From: Agrobacterium tumefaciens
GTDB lineage: Bacteria > Pseudomonadota > Alphaproteobacteria > Rhizobiales > Rhizobiaceae
Direction of reading: 5' to 3'
DNA: 64,000 bases
NCBI RefSeq assembly: GCF_009649785.1
Contig: NZ_WJOK01000028.1
Span: 1 to 64,000 of the forward strand
This document shows, one piece after another, positions 27,996-38,098 of this stretch (position 1 is the first letter of the stretch; the number at the start of each line of letters is the position of its first letter). The notes under the pieces were generated by a model. The model did no database searches. It was not told where the DNA came from and worked only from the letters and a program-made list of their open reading frames with translations. The position numbers and the translations under genes were made by a program.

Positions 27996-28029
27996 TTACC
28001 CCCTCTGTCCTGCCGGACAGAGGGGGTAA
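27996..28029. repeat. Strong intergenic palindrome (RIME-like or bidirectional terminator)
   Basis: Perfect 15-bp arms, TTACCCCCTCTGTCC and its complement, around a TGCC loop. It lies between convergent thiD and the Lrp-type gene. There is no T-tail on either side. Its CTGTCCTGCCGGACAG core resembles palindromic intergenic repeats common in Rhizobiaceae genomes; copies elsewhere cannot be tested here. Confidence 0.6.
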
Positions 28030-28070
28030 CCGCATATTCCGCTGCGTAATTGTCCTTTCGAAAAAACTAC

Positions 28071-28529
28071 TCACCGCGCCTTCGGCGTCGCCAGCACATT
28101 CCTGATCGCAAAACTCGAATGAATCCGCGAAACACCCGGCAGCTTCGACAGAATCTCCTTATGGATGCGCTCGAAATCGCCCGCACTTTCCGCCTCACAT
28201 CGCAGGAAATAATCCGACCCGCCCGTCATCAGGTAACATTCGCGGATTTCTGGATAACGCCGCACCGCGTTCTCAAACCTGTTGAGAAAATCCTCCGTCT
28301 GGCGGTCGAGCGTGATCTGCACGATGACCGAGATCACCTCGCCGCCGGCAAGGCCGCTGGTCAGCGCCGTATAGCCCCGGATGATACCTTCCCGTTCCAG
28401 AATATCGACCCGGCGAAGGCAGGCAGAAGCCGAAAGGCCGACTTCCGCAGCAAGTTTCGCATTGCTGATGCGGGCATTGAGCCGGAGCAGGCGGATGATG
28501 TGGCGGTCTGTCGCGTCGAGTGACGACAT
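28071..28529 (-). CDS. Lrp/AsnC-family regulator, divergent from the alanine racemase operon
   Basis: A 152-residue protein starting at 28529 (MSSLDATDRHIIRLLRLNARISNAKLAAEVGLSASACLRRVDILEREGII), the typical N-terminal helix-turn-helix of the family; the longer frame upstream is not needed. The RAM/AsnC ligand domain follows (VQITLDRQTEDFLNRFENAVRRYPEIRECYLMTGGSDYFLRCE). Its position divergent from alanine racemase and D-amino acid dehydrogenase genes parallels DadR/BkdR-type activators of alanine catabolism, so it probably responds to alanine and controls the neighbouring operon. Confidence 0.88.
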   Translation of the reverse strand: MSSLDATDRHIIRLLRLNARISNAKLAAEVGLSASACLRRVDILEREGIIRGYTALTSGLAGGEVISVIVQITLDRQTEDFLNRFENAVRRYPEIRECYLMTGGSDYFLRCEAESAGDFERIHKEILSKLPGVSRIHSSFAIRNVLATPKAR

Positions 28530-28656
28530 AGAAAATTCCAATATGACAATGAAAGTTGCGTAGATTGCATTTTTATCGCATCTTATTCGAACAATAGCCA
28601 AGAAATTCGACAATCGTTGCAATACTCTCATGTGATAAAAATGAGGGTGAACGACC

Positions 28657-29823
28657 ATGGACATGCAGATCAGCCGCCAGCAGGCAGCGGGTGGTGCAAG
28701 CGGCCATCTGACCATCGATCTTGGCGCATTGCGCGATAATTATCTCGCGCTTGCGGCAATGGCACCCACATCGCAGACGGCAGCGGTCGTCAAGGCTGAC
28801 GCATACGGCCTCGGCGCGGATATCGTCTCGCAGGTGCTGTTTGAAGCGGGCTGCCGGAATTTCTTCGTCGCCCATATCGATGAAGCGCTGGCGCTCCGGC
28901 TGCGTCTTTCAGCGGAAGCGCGGATTTTCGTCCTCAACGGGCTTCAGCCCGGTAACGAAACCTCCTGCGCAGCCATGGCCGTCACACCGGTTCTGAATTC
29001 GCTCGAGCAGATCGCCCAATGGGCGGCCCACGCCAAAAATCTTGGCAAGACATTACCCGCCGCAGTGCAGATCGATACCGGCATGTGCCGTCTCGGCCTC
29101 TCTCCCGAAGAGCTTGAAGTCCTCGCCTCCCGGCCGCAACTGCTTGATGACATCGACATCGCCTTCGTGATGAGCCACCTCGCCTGCGCCGACGAGCCGG
29201 ATCACCTCTCCAATGCCGCCCAACTCTCTGTGATGCGAAAAGCCGCTGTCGCTTTTCCTAATGTATCCGTCTGTTTTTCCAATTCCGGCGGCATCTTTCT
29301 GGGCAACGACTATCACAACTCCCTGCTACGCCCCGGCATCGCGCTCTATGGCGGCGCGCCCTCCGTTACCCGTCCCAACCCGATGAAACCGGTTGTCCGG
29401 CTTGATGTCGCCGTCATTCAGACCCGCGACGTTCCCGCCGGATCGCTGGTCGGTTATGGCGGCTCTTTCGAAGCGGCCGGGCCGACGCGGCTTGCGACGA
29501 TCGCGGCTGGTTATGCCGATGGCCTGCCGCGATCGCTCAGCAATCGCGGTGCGGCATGGTACAATGGCGTTCGCCTACCCATCGCTGGTCGCGTTTCAAT
29601 GGACAGCATCATTCTCGATATATCCGCCCTGCCCTTGGGAACATTGACGCAAGGCAGCTTCGTGCAGATGATCGGGCCTGACCAGACGCTGGAAGACATT
29701 GCCGAGGATGCGGGCACGATCGCCTATGAAATCCTGACCGGCCTCGGACGCCGTTACCGCCGCAATTATATTCAGCCGGGCGAAACCCCGGCCGTCGCTT
29801 CAACATCTGTCAGCCATAAGTGA
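28657..29823 (+). CDS. dadX: Alanine racemase, catabolic type
   Basis: A 388-residue PLP enzyme. The cofactor Lys is in [14 protein letters not shown] (about residue 46) and the second catalytic base Tyr in [10 protein letters not shown]. Other family segments: [46 protein letters not shown], and [21 protein letters not shown] lies before the ATG. It converts L-alanine to D-alanine, which the next gene product oxidises; this pairing and the divergent Lrp-type regulator favour the catabolic DadX role over the cell-wall Alr role, though it could serve both. Confidence 0.9.
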   Translation: MDMQISRQQAAGGASGHLTIDLGALRDNYLALAAMAPTSQTAAVVKADAYGLGADIVSQVLFEAGCRNFFVAHIDEALALRLRLSAEARIFVLNGLQPGNETSCAAMAVTPVLNSLEQIAQWAAHAKNLGKTLPAAVQIDTGMCRLGLSPEELEVLASRPQLLDDIDIAFVMSHLACADEPDHLSNAAQLSVMRKAAVAFPNVSVCFSNSGGIFLGNDYHNSLLRPGIALYGGAPSVTRPNPMKPVVRLDVAVIQTRDVPAGSLVGYGGSFEAAGPTRLATIAAGYADGLPRSLSNRGAAWYNGVRLPIAGRVSMDSIILDISALPLGTLTQGSFVQMIGPDQTLEDIAEDAGTIAYEILTGLGRRYRRNYIQPGETPAVASTSVSHK

Positions 29824-29830
29824 GACGATC

Positions 29831-31087
29831 ATGAACGTCACTATCCTCGGAGCCGGCGTCGTCGGCGTGACCTCCGCCTGGTATCTGGCCAAAGCCGGAC
29901 ACAAGGTGACGGTGATCGACCGCCAGCCGGCGGCAGCACTTGAAACCAGCTTTGCCAATGCCGGCGAGGTTTCCCCCGGCTATTCCTCGCCATGGGCCGC
30001 GCCCGGCATTCCGATGAAGGCCATGAAATGGCTGTTCATGAAGCATGCCCCGCTCATCATCCGGCCGACTACCGATCCGGCGGCGTGGCGCTGGATGAGC
30101 CAGATGCTGCGCAATTGCACATCGGCGCGTTATGCCATCAACAAGAGCCGCATGGTGCGCATTGCCGAATATAGCCGCGATTGCCTGATGGCGCTGCGCG
30201 ACGAAACCGGGATAGAATACGACCAGCGCATGCAGGGCACACTGGAGGTTTTCCGCACCCAGAAGCAGTTCGACGCCATCGGCAAGGATGTGGACGTGCT
30301 GACGGCAGGTGGCGTGCCTTTCGAAATTCTCGACCGCGAAGGCTGCGCCGCCATCGAGCCTGGCCTTTCTCCTTCCAGGGAAAAGATCGTCGGCGGCCTG
30401 CGCCTGCCCGGTGATGAAACCGGCGACTGCTTCATGTTCACCACCGAACTTGCGCGCATGGCTGAAGAGGCGGGTGTCACCTTCATCTACGATACCGGCA
30501 TCATGCGCCCCATCGTCGAGGCAGGCCGTATCAAGGCCGTGGAGACCACCAAGGGGCTGGTGGAAGCCGATATCTTCGTCGCCGCACTGGGCAGCTATTC
30601 CCCGCAATTCGTCCGCCAGCTCGGCCTTACCCTGCCGGTTTACCCGGTCAAGGGCTACTCCATCACGGTTCCGATCGTGAAGGAGGAACGCGCGCCCGTT
30701 TCGACCGTGATGGACGAAACGTTCAAGGTGGCGATCACCCGGCTCGGCTCGCGCATCCGCGCCGGTGGCATGGCGGAAATCGCCGGTTTCAGCAAGGATC
30801 TGCCCGCAGCAAGACAGGAAACTCTGGCCCATTCGGTGGAAGACCTGTTCGGCGGCGCAGGTGACCAGAGCCAGGCGAAATTCTGGTGCGGCCTGCGCCC
30901 GATGACGCCGGATGGCACGCCTGTTATCGGCACCACCCGCTACAGCAATCTTTATCTCAACACCGGCCACGGTACGCTTGGCTGGACCATGTCCTGCGGC
31001 TCGGCCCGTGTGCTTGCCGATCTCATCAGCGGGAACAAGCCCGAGATAGACACGCACGATCTGGCACTCAGCCGTTACGCAGCCTGA
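29831..31087 (+). CDS. dadA: D-amino acid dehydrogenase small subunit DadA
   Basis: A 418-residue FAD enzyme with the Rossmann motif [28 protein letters not shown] at the N-terminus, [30 protein letters not shown], the middle DAO segment [12 protein letters not shown], and the C-terminal [46 protein letters not shown]. It deaminates D-alanine to pyruvate and passes electrons to the respiratory chain at the inner membrane. It lies 7 bases after dadX in one operon. Confidence 0.93.
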   Translation: MNVTILGAGVVGVTSAWYLAKAGHKVTVIDRQPAAALETSFANAGEVSPGYSSPWAAPGIPMKAMKWLFMKHAPLIIRPTTDPAAWRWMSQMLRNCTSARYAINKSRMVRIAEYSRDCLMALRDETGIEYDQRMQGTLEVFRTQKQFDAIGKDVDVLTAGGVPFEILDREGCAAIEPGLSPSREKIVGGLRLPGDETGDCFMFTTELARMAEEAGVTFIYDTGIMRPIVEAGRIKAVETTKGLVEADIFVAALGSYSPQFVRQLGLTLPVYPVKGYSITVPIVKEERAPVSTVMDETFKVAITRLGSRIRAGGMAEIAGFSKDLPAARQETLAHSVEDLFGGAGDQSQAKFWCGLRPMTPDGTPVIGTTRYSNLYLNTGHGTLGWTMSCGSARVLADLISGNKPEIDTHDLALSRYAA

Positions 31088-31107
31088 AGTGCGACAGGGC
31101 GGCGCTT

Positions 31108-31130
31108 ATCCCCGCCTGAAGGGCGGGGAT
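31108..31130. terminator. Hairpin between convergent dadA and GntR gene
   Basis: Perfect 9-bp stem ATCCCCGCC/GGCGGGGAT with a 5-nt loop. It lacks a T-run; a bidirectional stop signal is likely from its position. Confidence 0.5.
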
Positions 31131-31139
31131 GGTGGCCGC

Positions 31140-31850
31140 TCAAAGTGCCAGTGCATCCTTCAGCGCCAATCCTTCCTTCATGCGAAGGTCGAGATCGGCC
31201 TCGATGTGATCGAGGTGCTGCAGCATCAAGGCACGGGCCTTTGCCGCATCCTTCGCCTCCAGTGCATCGAGCAGGTCGGCATGATCGTTGTGGCCGCAGC
31301 TTGAAACGCCCGAGCGCCCGTAGAGCGCGATAACCAGCGACGAGCGGGCGACCAGTTCGTCCATGAATTTTTCGAGGATGGCATTGCCGGCAAGCGAGGC
31401 CAGCATCAGGTGGAAATCGCCTGATGCCTTGATTTCCGCGCGCCTGGCGTGCGGGCCGCGCTCATGCTGGTGGCGGCTTTCCTGAACCAGATGCTCTCTC
31501 AGCTGCTTCACCGCCGCAGGCGTGATCTTTTCGATTGCGGCGTCCAGAACGCCGGGCTCGATCAGCCGGCGCGAAGCAAAAACCTGCCGCGCTTCGTCCG
31601 GTGTGGGATTGGAGACAAAAGCGCCGCGGTTGCGCTCGGCCTTGACCAGTCCTTCGTAAGCCAGCATCTGAAGAGCCGCCCGCACCACCGTGCGGCTGAC
31701 ATCGAACAGCGTTCCCACTTCCGATTCCGACAGCTTCGTTCCCGGGGCAAGCCGTCGGTCGACAATGGCGTCGCGCAGCGTATCTCGAATAGCCTGGGCA
31801 CGGTCTTCGTGGGATGAATCGGAATTGACGGTTATATGGGCAAGGCTCAT
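31140..31850 (-). CDS. GntR-family regulator, FadR/FCD subfamily
   Basis: A 236-residue regulator with start at 31850 (MSLAHITVN) behind AGGA; the longer frame has no ribosome site. N-terminal wHTH: IRDTLRDAIVDRRLAPGTKLSESEVGTLFDVSRTVVRAALQMLAYEGLVKAERNRGAFV. The FCD domain follows, with metal-ligand His candidates in ESRHQHERG, DFHLMLASLAGN and CGHNDHADLLDALEAKDAAKA. Its target is not evident: it faces dadA and is divergent from a BA14K gene. Confidence 0.85.
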   Translation of the reverse strand: MSLAHITVNSDSSHEDRAQAIRDTLRDAIVDRRLAPGTKLSESEVGTLFDVSRTVVRAALQMLAYEGLVKAERNRGAFVSNPTPDEARQVFASRRLIEPGVLDAAIEKITPAAVKQLREHLVQESRHQHERGPHARRAEIKASGDFHLMLASLAGNAILEKFMDELVARSSLVIALYGRSGVSSCGHNDHADLLDALEAKDAAKARALMLQHLDHIEADLDLRMKEGLALKDALAL

Positions 31851-32026
31851 GGAATTGTCCTGTTTGAACTTGAGTTCTAGCGCGAAGCGCGGCTTGCGCA
31901 AACAGGAATTGCGAGCTGTCGCCAGCCGCCACAATTCATTCAGCGCCCGTTCAGCAGGCGCGCTATATTTCTTTAACCATCGAATTTGCAACTGGCAGCG
32001 CCCTGCCATCCGGATGGAAGAAGATT

Positions 32027-32521
32027 ATGTCGTCCTTTGCAGCTAAAACCGTTCTGGCTATCGCCGTCGCCGCCGCCACCATCGTGCCCTTCAACAGCGC
32101 ATCCGCCGATGACTGGGGCCGCCGCGACCGTCGCGATGCCGCCATTCTGGGTGGCGTGCTTGGCCTTGCCGCCGGTGTCGCCGTTGGCTCAGCCCTTTCC
32201 CGCCCGGCACCGGTAGACGACGAGCGAGTCTATATCGACCCGCCGCGTCGCTATGAACCGAGCTATGTGTACGAAGAGCCGGACTACCGCTATTATCAGC
32301 CACAGCCGCAGCCTGTCTATCGTCCGGCACCGGTTTACCGTGCCCAACCGGTCTATGACAATAATTCCGGCTACTACCAGCAACGCCGTACCTACCGCAC
32401 CATCGAGCCGTGGACGAATGCCTGGTACGATTATTGCTCGCAACGTTATCGCAGCTTCAACGGCCGCTCCGGCACCTATGTCGGCAATGACGGCCAGCGT
32501 CATTTCTGCGTAGCGGGTTGA
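32027..32521 (+). CDS. BA14K family secreted protein
   Basis: A 164-residue protein with a signal peptide (MSSFAAKTVLAIAVAAATIVPFNSASA), a glycine/alanine-rich hydrophobic stretch (AAILGGVLGLAAGVAVGSAL, possibly membrane-associated), a Pro/Tyr/Gln-rich middle (about residues 70-125), and the C-terminal BA14K signature WYDYCSQRYRSFNGRSGTYVGNDGQRHFC. The family takes its name from a Brucella 14-kDa immunoreactive protein; reported lectin-like activity there is not testable here. GGAAGAAG precedes the ATG. A strong terminator follows. Confidence 0.85.
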   Translation: MSSFAAKTVLAIAVAAATIVPFNSASADDWGRRDRRDAAILGGVLGLAAGVAVGSALSRPAPVDDERVYIDPPRRYEPSYVYEEPDYRYYQPQPQPVYRPAPVYRAQPVYDNNSGYYQQRRTYRTIEPWTNAWYDYCSQRYRSFNGRSGTYVGNDGQRHFCVAG

Positions 32522-32562
32522 TCTGGGATAACGTCTGCGCAGTTATCGCTGTTAATAATCAG

Positions 32563-32590
32563 GCCGCGGACGGAAACGTCCGCGGCTTTT
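32563..32590 (+). terminator. Rho-independent terminator of the BA14K gene
   Basis: Perfect 10-bp stem GCCGCGGACG/CGTCCGCGGC with GAAA tetraloop, followed by TTTTC. Confidence 0.9.
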
Positions 32591-32621
32591 CATTAAGTGT
32601 CACCCCAGATCCTGCGGCACC

Positions 32622-33986
32622 TCAAGCAGCGCCGTTTTTCACATAATCCGCCCGGTTGATGCCGTGACGTTGCAGCTTGTCGTAAAAGGTCTTGCGGGCA
32701 ATGCCGAGTATCGCAATGGTTTCGGCCACGTCGCCATTAGATTGCACAAGCGTTTCGCGAATGATCTGCGCTTCTATTTCATCCATTCGCTCCGGCAGGG
32801 TGCCGGAAGCCGGAATGCTCGATTGCGAAACAGTCGTGGTGGCCGCATCCATCTCCAGCCCCAATACTACCCTTTCAGCGAAATGCCCGAGTTCGCGCAC
32901 ATTGCCCGGCCAGTCGTAGTCGTTAAGGCGGCGGGAAACGCCGGCGCTGATCTGCGGTACCGGCATGTTGAACCGGTTGGCGGCCTTGGTGACGAAGTGC
33001 GAAAACAGCAGCGGAATATCCGCCTTGCGCTCGCGCAGCGGCGGTATCGACAGCGTCACCACATTCAGCCGGTAATATAGGTCCTCGCGAAACGTGCCAC
33101 GCTCGGCCGGGTCGCCGAGATCCACCTTCGCCGCCGCCACCACGCGAATATCGACCGGTCGCTCCTCATTTGAACCGAGTGGCGAGACCTCGCGCATTTC
33201 CAGAACGCGCAACATCTTCACCTGTACGGCAAGCGGCATACTTTCGATCTCGTCGAGAAACAGCGTGCCGCCGCTTGAATGTTCGATGCGACCAACGCGT
33301 TTTTTCTGCGCACCGGTGAAAGCACCCGGCTCATGGCCGAAAAGCTCGCTTTCGATCACCGTTTCCGGCAGCGCCCCGCAATTCAGTGCCACAAAATTGC
33401 CCCTGGATCGCTTCTTGCTCCAGCGATGCAGCGCCGTTGCCACCACTTCCTTGCCGCTGCCCGTCTCACCTGCCACCAGCACGTCTACATCCGTATCAGC
33501 AATGTGCCGGAGCGTGGTGCGCAGGCGTTCCATGGCGGGCGTCTGGCCAATCAGAGGTAAATCGTCCTCGGCTTGAGCACTCGCCCGGCGAAGCGCGCGG
33601 TTTTCCAGCACGAGGCGGCGCTTTTCCAGCGCGCGGCGGGCGCTTTCAACCATGCGTTCGGCGGGGAATGGTTTGGCGATGAAATCATAGGCGCCGTTGT
33701 GAAGGGCATCGACCGCCATCGGCACATCACCGTGGCCGGTGATGAGGATAACCGGCAGATCGGCATCGATCTTGCGGACATGGTCGAAGAACTCAAGCCC
33801 GGTCATGCCGGGCATGCGCACATCGGTGATGACGACGCCGTCGAAATCCTCGTTGAGCGCCGCAAGTGCCTGTTCGGCGCGGGAAAAGGAGGTAACGGGC
33901 AATCCGTCGAGTTCCAACGTCTGCACCATCGCCTTGCGCAGCTGGGAGTCGTCATCCACCAGAAATATGGTTCCACCTGCCATCAT
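32622..33986 (-). CDS. dctD: C4-dicarboxylate transport response regulator DctD (sigma-54 activator)
   Basis: A 454-residue NtrC-type activator. Receiver domain residues 1-120 with the phospho-Asp in [17 protein letters not shown]+ domain with Walker A GETGSGKE, the sigma-54 contact loop GAFTGA, and Walker [12 protein letters not shown]-terminal Fis-type helix-turn-helix [28 protein letters not shown]. Phosphorylated by DctB, it activates dctA from tandem upstream sites that lie before dctB in this window. It starts one base after the dctB stop. Confidence 0.95.
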   Translation of the reverse strand: MMAGGTIFLVDDDSQLRKAMVQTLELDGLPVTSFSRAEQALAALNEDFDGVVITDVRMPGMTGLEFFDHVRKIDADLPVILITGHGDVPMAVDALHNGAYDFIAKPFPAERMVESARRALEKRRLVLENRALRRASAQAEDDLPLIGQTPAMERLRTTLRHIADTDVDVLVAGETGSGKEVVATALHRWSKKRSRGNFVALNCGALPETVIESELFGHEPGAFTGAQKKRVGRIEHSSGGTLFLDEIESMPLAVQVKMLRVLEMREVSPLGSNEERPVDIRVVAAAKVDLGDPAERGTFREDLYYRLNVVTLSIPPLRERKADIPLLFSHFVTKAANRFNMPVPQISAGVSRRLNDYDWPGNVRELGHFAERVVLGLEMDAATTTVSQSSIPASGTLPERMDEIEAQIIRETLVQSNGDVAETIAILGIARKTFYDKLQRHGINRADYVKNGAA

Positions 33987-33987
33987 G

Positions 33988-35829
33988 TTATGCTCGCTTC
34001 AGATATACGGAAAAAGACGTGCCTGCCTCGCTGCTCGTTACCTCAATCCGCCCGCCATAGTCGGAGGCGATATCGTTGGAGATGACGAGACCAAGGCCTA
34101 GGCCGCTTTCCTTGGATGTATTAAAGGGCGAAAAAAGCTGGGCGCGGATCGCTTCGGGAATGCCGGTCCCATTGTCGCTGACCGAAAGCAAGACCATGTC
34201 CCCTTCCTCGCGCACCCGCACCTCGACACGCGCCGCATCAATCGCTTCAGTGGCTTCCAGTGCGTTTTGCAGAAGGTTGATGAGAATTTGCTCGAGCCGG
34301 ATGCGGCTGCCAAGCACCTTCAGGTCCTGATCCGGCAACACGATATCAAGTGCATCCATCTGTCCGGAAAAACGACTGCGCAACAGCATCACCGCGCCTT
34401 CGATGACCAGCTTGAGACTGACCGGTTCGGCAGCGGTGCGGCCCTTGCGCGCCAATATCTTCAGGTCGCCGGTAATCGTGCCGATGCGATCGGTCAATGC
34501 CGCGATGTTTTCGAGATTTTCGTTGGCCTCCGCCATGCGGTCGCGTTTCAGCAGGGTGCGGGCATTGTCGGCAAAGGCGCGGATCGTCGCTACCGGCTGG
34601 TTGATTTCGTGGGCAACGCCCGCCGCCACCTGCCCTAGAATGGAGAGACGGTTGGCCTGCACCAGCTCGTGCTGCACGTTGCGCAATTCACCTGTCGTCT
34701 TTTCGTGCAGGGCAATTTCCGCCTGAAGATGGTCGCGGGTCCTTGTCAGATCACGGGTGCGCTCCTGCACCTTCATTTCCAGCTCGGTGCGGGCGCGCTG
34801 CTCCTCTTCCTTTTCCCTCAGCGCCTTGTGCCTGCGCCACAGCCACAGAGCCGAAAGCGCCATCAGCGGCATCAGCGTTGCCAGCGCCACCACCCTGCCC
34901 TCGCGAATGGCGGCGTTCAGCGCCGGTGCCACCGGTTGCAGATAATGCAGGGTCCATGAGGTCGTCGGCACCGGCGTTTCCAACCGCAGATAATCGCCGC
35001 GCTCACTTGCCGGGTCATCGACACGGATAAGCGGAACGCCGTCGCTCGAGAGTCGCGCCATCCGGAACGGCAGCGTTGTAAGCGCCTCGTTACCGAATTG
35101 CAGGCTTTCGGAAATGGCTTTGCGTCGCGCCTCGTCAATCGGCGCTACGGTCTTGAAGCGCCAATCCGGCACGCTCGTCATCAGCACGACGCCGTTCCTG
35201 TCAACCACATAGACCGGTTTGCCGCCGATGTTCCAATCCGCCTCCAGACGGTTGAACTCCACCTTGGCGATGACGACGCCGAGCGGCCGACCGTCTGCGG
35301 CATCGATGCGGCGCGAGATATAAAGGCCCGGCCGGCGGCTGACATTGCCAAGCGCATAATGTTCGGACATGCCGGTATTCATCGCCGCCTGAAAATACTC
35401 GCGGAAGGCATAATTGGAGCCGACGAAGCTGTCGGCCTGTCGCCAGTTACTGGAGGCAATTGTCAAGCCGGTCGGTCCGGTCACATAGATGACAGAGGAC
35501 TGCGTGCCTTCGATCAGCCCCTCCAGCTTGCGGTTCAGCCGGTCAATGGCAGGCGCGCCACCGCCATCCAGCGCAATCGCAAGGTCGGGGTCGCCGGACA
35601 GAACCAGCGGAATGGCGCGCGGCCGCTCCAGCGCAACATTCAGAAGCGCGATCTTGAGTTCGGCATCGGTGGAGGCCTCGGACGCGGCGGTGCGTATTGC
35701 CTGGTTTCGCGCAAAGTCATCGGCAACCAACAGAACTCCCAGGCTGACGAGCAGCCACAAGCCCGCCAACGCCAGCCATTGAGCGCGCCGTCGTGCCTGG
35801 GAATGAGAGGCCTGATCTTCTTGGGTCAT
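33988..35829 (-). CDS. dctB: C4-dicarboxylate sensor histidine kinase DctB
   Basis: A membrane sensor kinase of about 613 residues from the Met at 35829 ([11 protein letters not shown]); the longer frame to 35889 would run through the DctD sites. Two transmembrane helices ([20 protein letters not shown] and [19 protein letters not shown]) flank a periplasmic double-PAS/Cache sensor that binds succinate, fumarate or malate in homologues. A coiled coil with [19 protein letters not shown] leads to the kinase core: H-box [21 protein letters not shown]-box [11 protein letters not shown]1 SDNGTGIP and G2 GLGLGLVIS. Operon with dctD, divergent from dctA. Confidence 0.93.
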   Translation of the reverse strand: MTQEDQASHSQARRRAQWLALAGLWLLVSLGVLLVADDFARNQAIRTAASEASTDAELKIALLNVALERPRAIPLVLSGDPDLAIALDGGGAPAIDRLNRKLEGLIEGTQSSVIYVTGPTGLTIASSNWRQADSFVGSNYAFREYFQAAMNTGMSEHYALGNVSRRPGLYISRRIDAADGRPLGVVIAKVEFNRLEADWNIGGKPVYVVDRNGVVLMTSVPDWRFKTVAPIDEARRKAISESLQFGNEALTTLPFRMARLSSDGVPLIRVDDPASERGDYLRLETPVPTTSWTLHYLQPVAPALNAAIREGRVVALATLMPLMALSALWLWRRHKALREKEEEQRARTELEMKVQERTRDLTRTRDHLQAEIALHEKTTGELRNVQHELVQANRLSILGQVAAGVAHEINQPVATIRAFADNARTLLKRDRMAEANENLENIAALTDRIGTITGDLKILARKGRTAAEPVSLKLVIEGAVMLLRSRFSGQMDALDIVLPDQDLKVLGSRIRLEQILINLLQNALEATEAIDAARVEVRVREEGDMVLLSVSDNGTGIPEAIRAQLFSPFNTSKESGLGLGLVISNDIASDYGGRIEVTSSEAGTSFSVYLKRA

Positions 35830-35837
35830 GTGACAAT

Positions 35838-35855
35838 TGTGCGGATTTACACACA
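35838..35855. promoter_or_regulatory. DctD upstream activator site 1 (degenerate)
   Basis: TGTGCGG half-site followed by a degenerate mirror half ending CACACA. Its centre is 33 bp, about three helical turns, from that of site 2, as expected for tandem DctD dimers. Confidence 0.55.
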
Positions 35856-35870
35856 GACCGCAAGAGGTTT

Positions 35871-35888
35871 TGTCCGGATATCCGCACA
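35871..35888. promoter_or_regulatory. DctD upstream activator site 2
   Basis: TGTCCGGATATCCGCACA is a near-perfect dyad (one mismatched pair) and resembles the DctD-binding dyads described upstream of rhizobial dctA. It lies 74 bp before the sigma-54 -24 element. Confidence 0.65.
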
Positions 35889-35961
35889 TACGCCGGCGAG
35901 CTGATACGGCGTCAATAAAAAGTACTTTTTAAATCAGCCAGTTACACCAAATAAGCAAGTC

Positions 35962-35977
35962 TGGCATGCGTATTGCA
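35962..35977 (+). promoter_or_regulatory. Sigma-54 (-24/-12) promoter of dctA
   Basis: TGGCATG-N4-TTGCA fits the RpoN consensus, with the invariant GG and GC at the required 10-base separation. It is followed by an 88-base leader and the dctA ribosome site GAGGAGG. Confidence 0.9.
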
Positions 35978-36065
35978 CATGACTCCTCAATCGGCGCGAA
36001 GCCGTCAACGACACGGCGATCCCGGGAGGCCAATTAAGGCAGGGTGAGGCCGAGGAGGAAAAAAC

Positions 36066-37412
36066 ATGATCGATACAACAACCGTGGCGGCAGGCCACGC
36101 CAAGCAGCCATTCTACAAGCACCTGTATTTCCAGGTTCTGGTCGCCATTATCGCCGGTATCGCACTTGGCCATTTCTATCCGGCCTTTGGCGAACAGCTG
36201 AAGCCGCTCGGCGACGGCTTTATCCGTCTCGTCAAGATGATCATCGCTCCCGTCATCTTCCTCACTGTCGCAACCGGCATCGCCGGCATGAACGACATGA
36301 AGAAGGTTGGACGCGTGGCCGGCAAGGCCATGATCTACTTCCTCGTGTTCTCCACCCTCGCGCTCATTGTCGGCCTCATCGTCGCCAACACTGTGCAGCC
36401 GGGCGCAGGCATGAATATCGATCCGGCCACGCTGGATGCCAAGGCCGTCGCGACCTACGCCGACAAGGCCCATGAGCAGACCATCACCGGCTTCCTGATG
36501 AACATCATCCCGACCACCATCGTCGGCGCATTTGCCAGCGGTGATATCCTGCAGGTGCTGTTCTTCTCCGTGCTGTTCGGCATCGCGCTCGGTATCGTCG
36601 GCGAAAAGGGCAAGCCCGTCACCGATTTCATGCATGCCATGATGTATCCGATCTTCAAGCTGGTCGCGATACTGATGAAGGCCGCCCCCATCGGTGCCTT
36701 CGGCGCCATGGCATTCACCATCGGCAAATACGGCATCTCGTCCGTCACCAACCTCGCGATGCTGATCGGCACCTTCTACGTCACATCAGCACTGTTCGTG
36801 TTCGTGGTCCTCGGCGCTGTCTGCCGCTACAACGGCTTCTCGATCGTCGCGCTTATCCGCTACATCAAGGAAGAACTGCTGCTGGTTCTCGGCACCTCGT
36901 CTTCTGAAGCCGCCCTGCCGGGCCTGATGAGCAAGATGGAAAAGGCGGGCTGCAAGCGCTCCGTCGTCGGTCTCGTCATCCCCACCGGTTATTCCTTCAA
37001 CCTCGACGGCACAAACATCTACATGACGCTGGCTGCCCTGTTCATCGCACAGGCGACCGGCATCCACCTCTCCTTCGGCGAACAGATCCTGCTGCTGCTC
37101 GTGGCCATGCTCTCCTCCAAGGGTGCTGCCGGCATCACAGGCGCTGGCTTCATCACGTTGGCCGCAACGCTCTCCGTCGTGCCGTCGGTTCCGGTTGCCG
37201 GCATGGCACTCATCCTCGGCATCGACCGCTTCATGTCGGAATGCCGCGCACTCACCAACTTCGTCGGCAATGCGGTCGCCACCATCGTTGTTGCCCGCTG
37301 GGAAGGTGAACTGGATCAGGAGCAGCTCGCCCGCGTTCTCAGCGGCAAGGAAGAATTCACCGGCATCGCCGATGTGGATTCGCTTCCGGGTGCGGTTCAG
37401 CCCGCCGAATAA
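36066..37412 (+). CDS. dctA: C4-dicarboxylate:cation symporter DctA
   Basis: A 448-residue DAACS-family transporter with the expected pattern: [43 protein letters not shown]-type helix (here LVKMIIAP), the serine-rich loop [49 protein letters not shown] and the late motif [25 protein letters not shown]. It imports succinate, fumarate and malate. Control by DctBD and sigma-54 is supported by the upstream sites. Confidence 0.96.
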   Translation: MIDTTTVAAGHAKQPFYKHLYFQVLVAIIAGIALGHFYPAFGEQLKPLGDGFIRLVKMIIAPVIFLTVATGIAGMNDMKKVGRVAGKAMIYFLVFSTLALIVGLIVANTVQPGAGMNIDPATLDAKAVATYADKAHEQTITGFLMNIIPTTIVGAFASGDILQVLFFSVLFGIALGIVGEKGKPVTDFMHAMMYPIFKLVAILMKAAPIGAFGAMAFTIGKYGISSVTNLAMLIGTFYVTSALFVFVVLGAVCRYNGFSIVALIRYIKEELLLVLGTSSSEAALPGLMSKMEKAGCKRSVVGLVIPTGYSFNLDGTNIYMTLAALFIAQATGIHLSFGEQILLLLVAMLSSKGAAGITGAGFITLAATLSVVPSVPVAGMALILGIDRFMSECRALTNFVGNAVATIVVARWEGELDQEQLARVLSGKEEFTGIADVDSLPGAVQPAE

Positions 37413-37430
37413 CACGACCTCCCAAGGTCC

Positions 37431-37502
37431 AGCCTGTCCCGGTTTGTCCGGGCAGGCTCTCGCATGAAGGCCGGCGCATCAGATCGATGCTCCGGCCTTT
37501 CA
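37431..37502 (+). terminator. Two consecutive hairpins after dctA
   Basis: First hairpin 37431-37458: AGCCTG-T-CCCGG with its complement, one bulged T. Second 37467-37499: AAGGCCGG/CCGGCCTT outer stem with GCATC/GATGC inside, followed by TTTC. The second has the better terminator form. Confidence 0.65.
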
Positions 37503-37604
37503 TCGTTTGAAGCCCTTCCAACCGTCGAAAACGGTTTTTATCGCCGTGCGGATGTTATAGGCCAGATCGAGCGAGAACGAATGCGAAAAACGGAGTAGGC
37601 CCTT

Positions 37605-38042
37605 ATGAAGAACCTGTTTCTGGCCTGGCAATTCTGGGCGCTGCTATCGGCGGCCTTTGCGGCATTGACTGCGATTTTTGCGAAAATCGGCATCGAAAAC
37701 GTCAATTCCGATTTCGCCACCTTCATACGCACCATCGTCATTCTCGCCGCCGCTGGCCTGATGGTTTATGTTACCGGCAACTGGCAGCAGCCCTCCACCA
37801 TTTCGGCGCGTACCTGGACCTTTCTCGTGCTTTCGGGGCTGGCGACCGGCGCATCTTGGATATGTTACTTCCGGGCGCTGAAAATCGGCGATGCCGCCCG
37901 CGTCGCCCCCATCGACAAGCTCAGTGTCGTGTTCGTCGCCGTCTTCGCGGTTCTGTTTCTGGGGGAACGGCTGTCGCTGCCCAACTGGCTGGGTGTGGTG
38001 CTAATCGCCTGCGGCGCGGTGCTTGTGGCATACCGGGGATAA
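37605..38042 (+). CDS. Small EamA/DMT-family membrane protein
   Basis: A 145-residue, half-size member of the EamA (drug/metabolite transporter) family with about five transmembrane segments. The C-terminal EamA pattern is clear: ATGASWICYFRALKIGDAARVAPIDKLSVVFVAVFAVLFLGERLSLPNWLGVVLIACGAVLVAY. Full-size DMT permeases carry two such units; single-unit proteins are common and presumably dimerise. CGGAGTAGG lies before the ATG. Substrate unknown. Confidence 0.85.
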   Translation: MKNLFLAWQFWALLSAAFAALTAIFAKIGIENVNSDFATFIRTIVILAAAGLMVYVTGNWQQPSTISARTWTFLVLSGLATGASWICYFRALKIGDAARVAPIDKLSVVFVAVFAVLFLGERLSLPNWLGVVLIACGAVLVAYRG

Positions 38043-38060
38043 GGCAAGCTGACAGCGGTG

Positions 38061-38083
38061 CCCGGCCGGACGAACCGGCCGGG
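38061..38083. terminator. GC-rich hairpin between convergent genes
   Basis: Perfect 9-bp stem CCCGGCCGG/CCGGCCGGG with a 5-nt loop and no T-run. Likely shared stop structure of the EamA and aminotransferase genes. Confidence 0.5.
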
Positions 38084-38098
38084 ACATTCGCAAAGTCA

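Noticed and set aside
29810-31057. 415-codon minus-strand frame opposite dadA
   Set aside because: Antisense shadow; dadA has the complete FAD-binding and DAO motifs.
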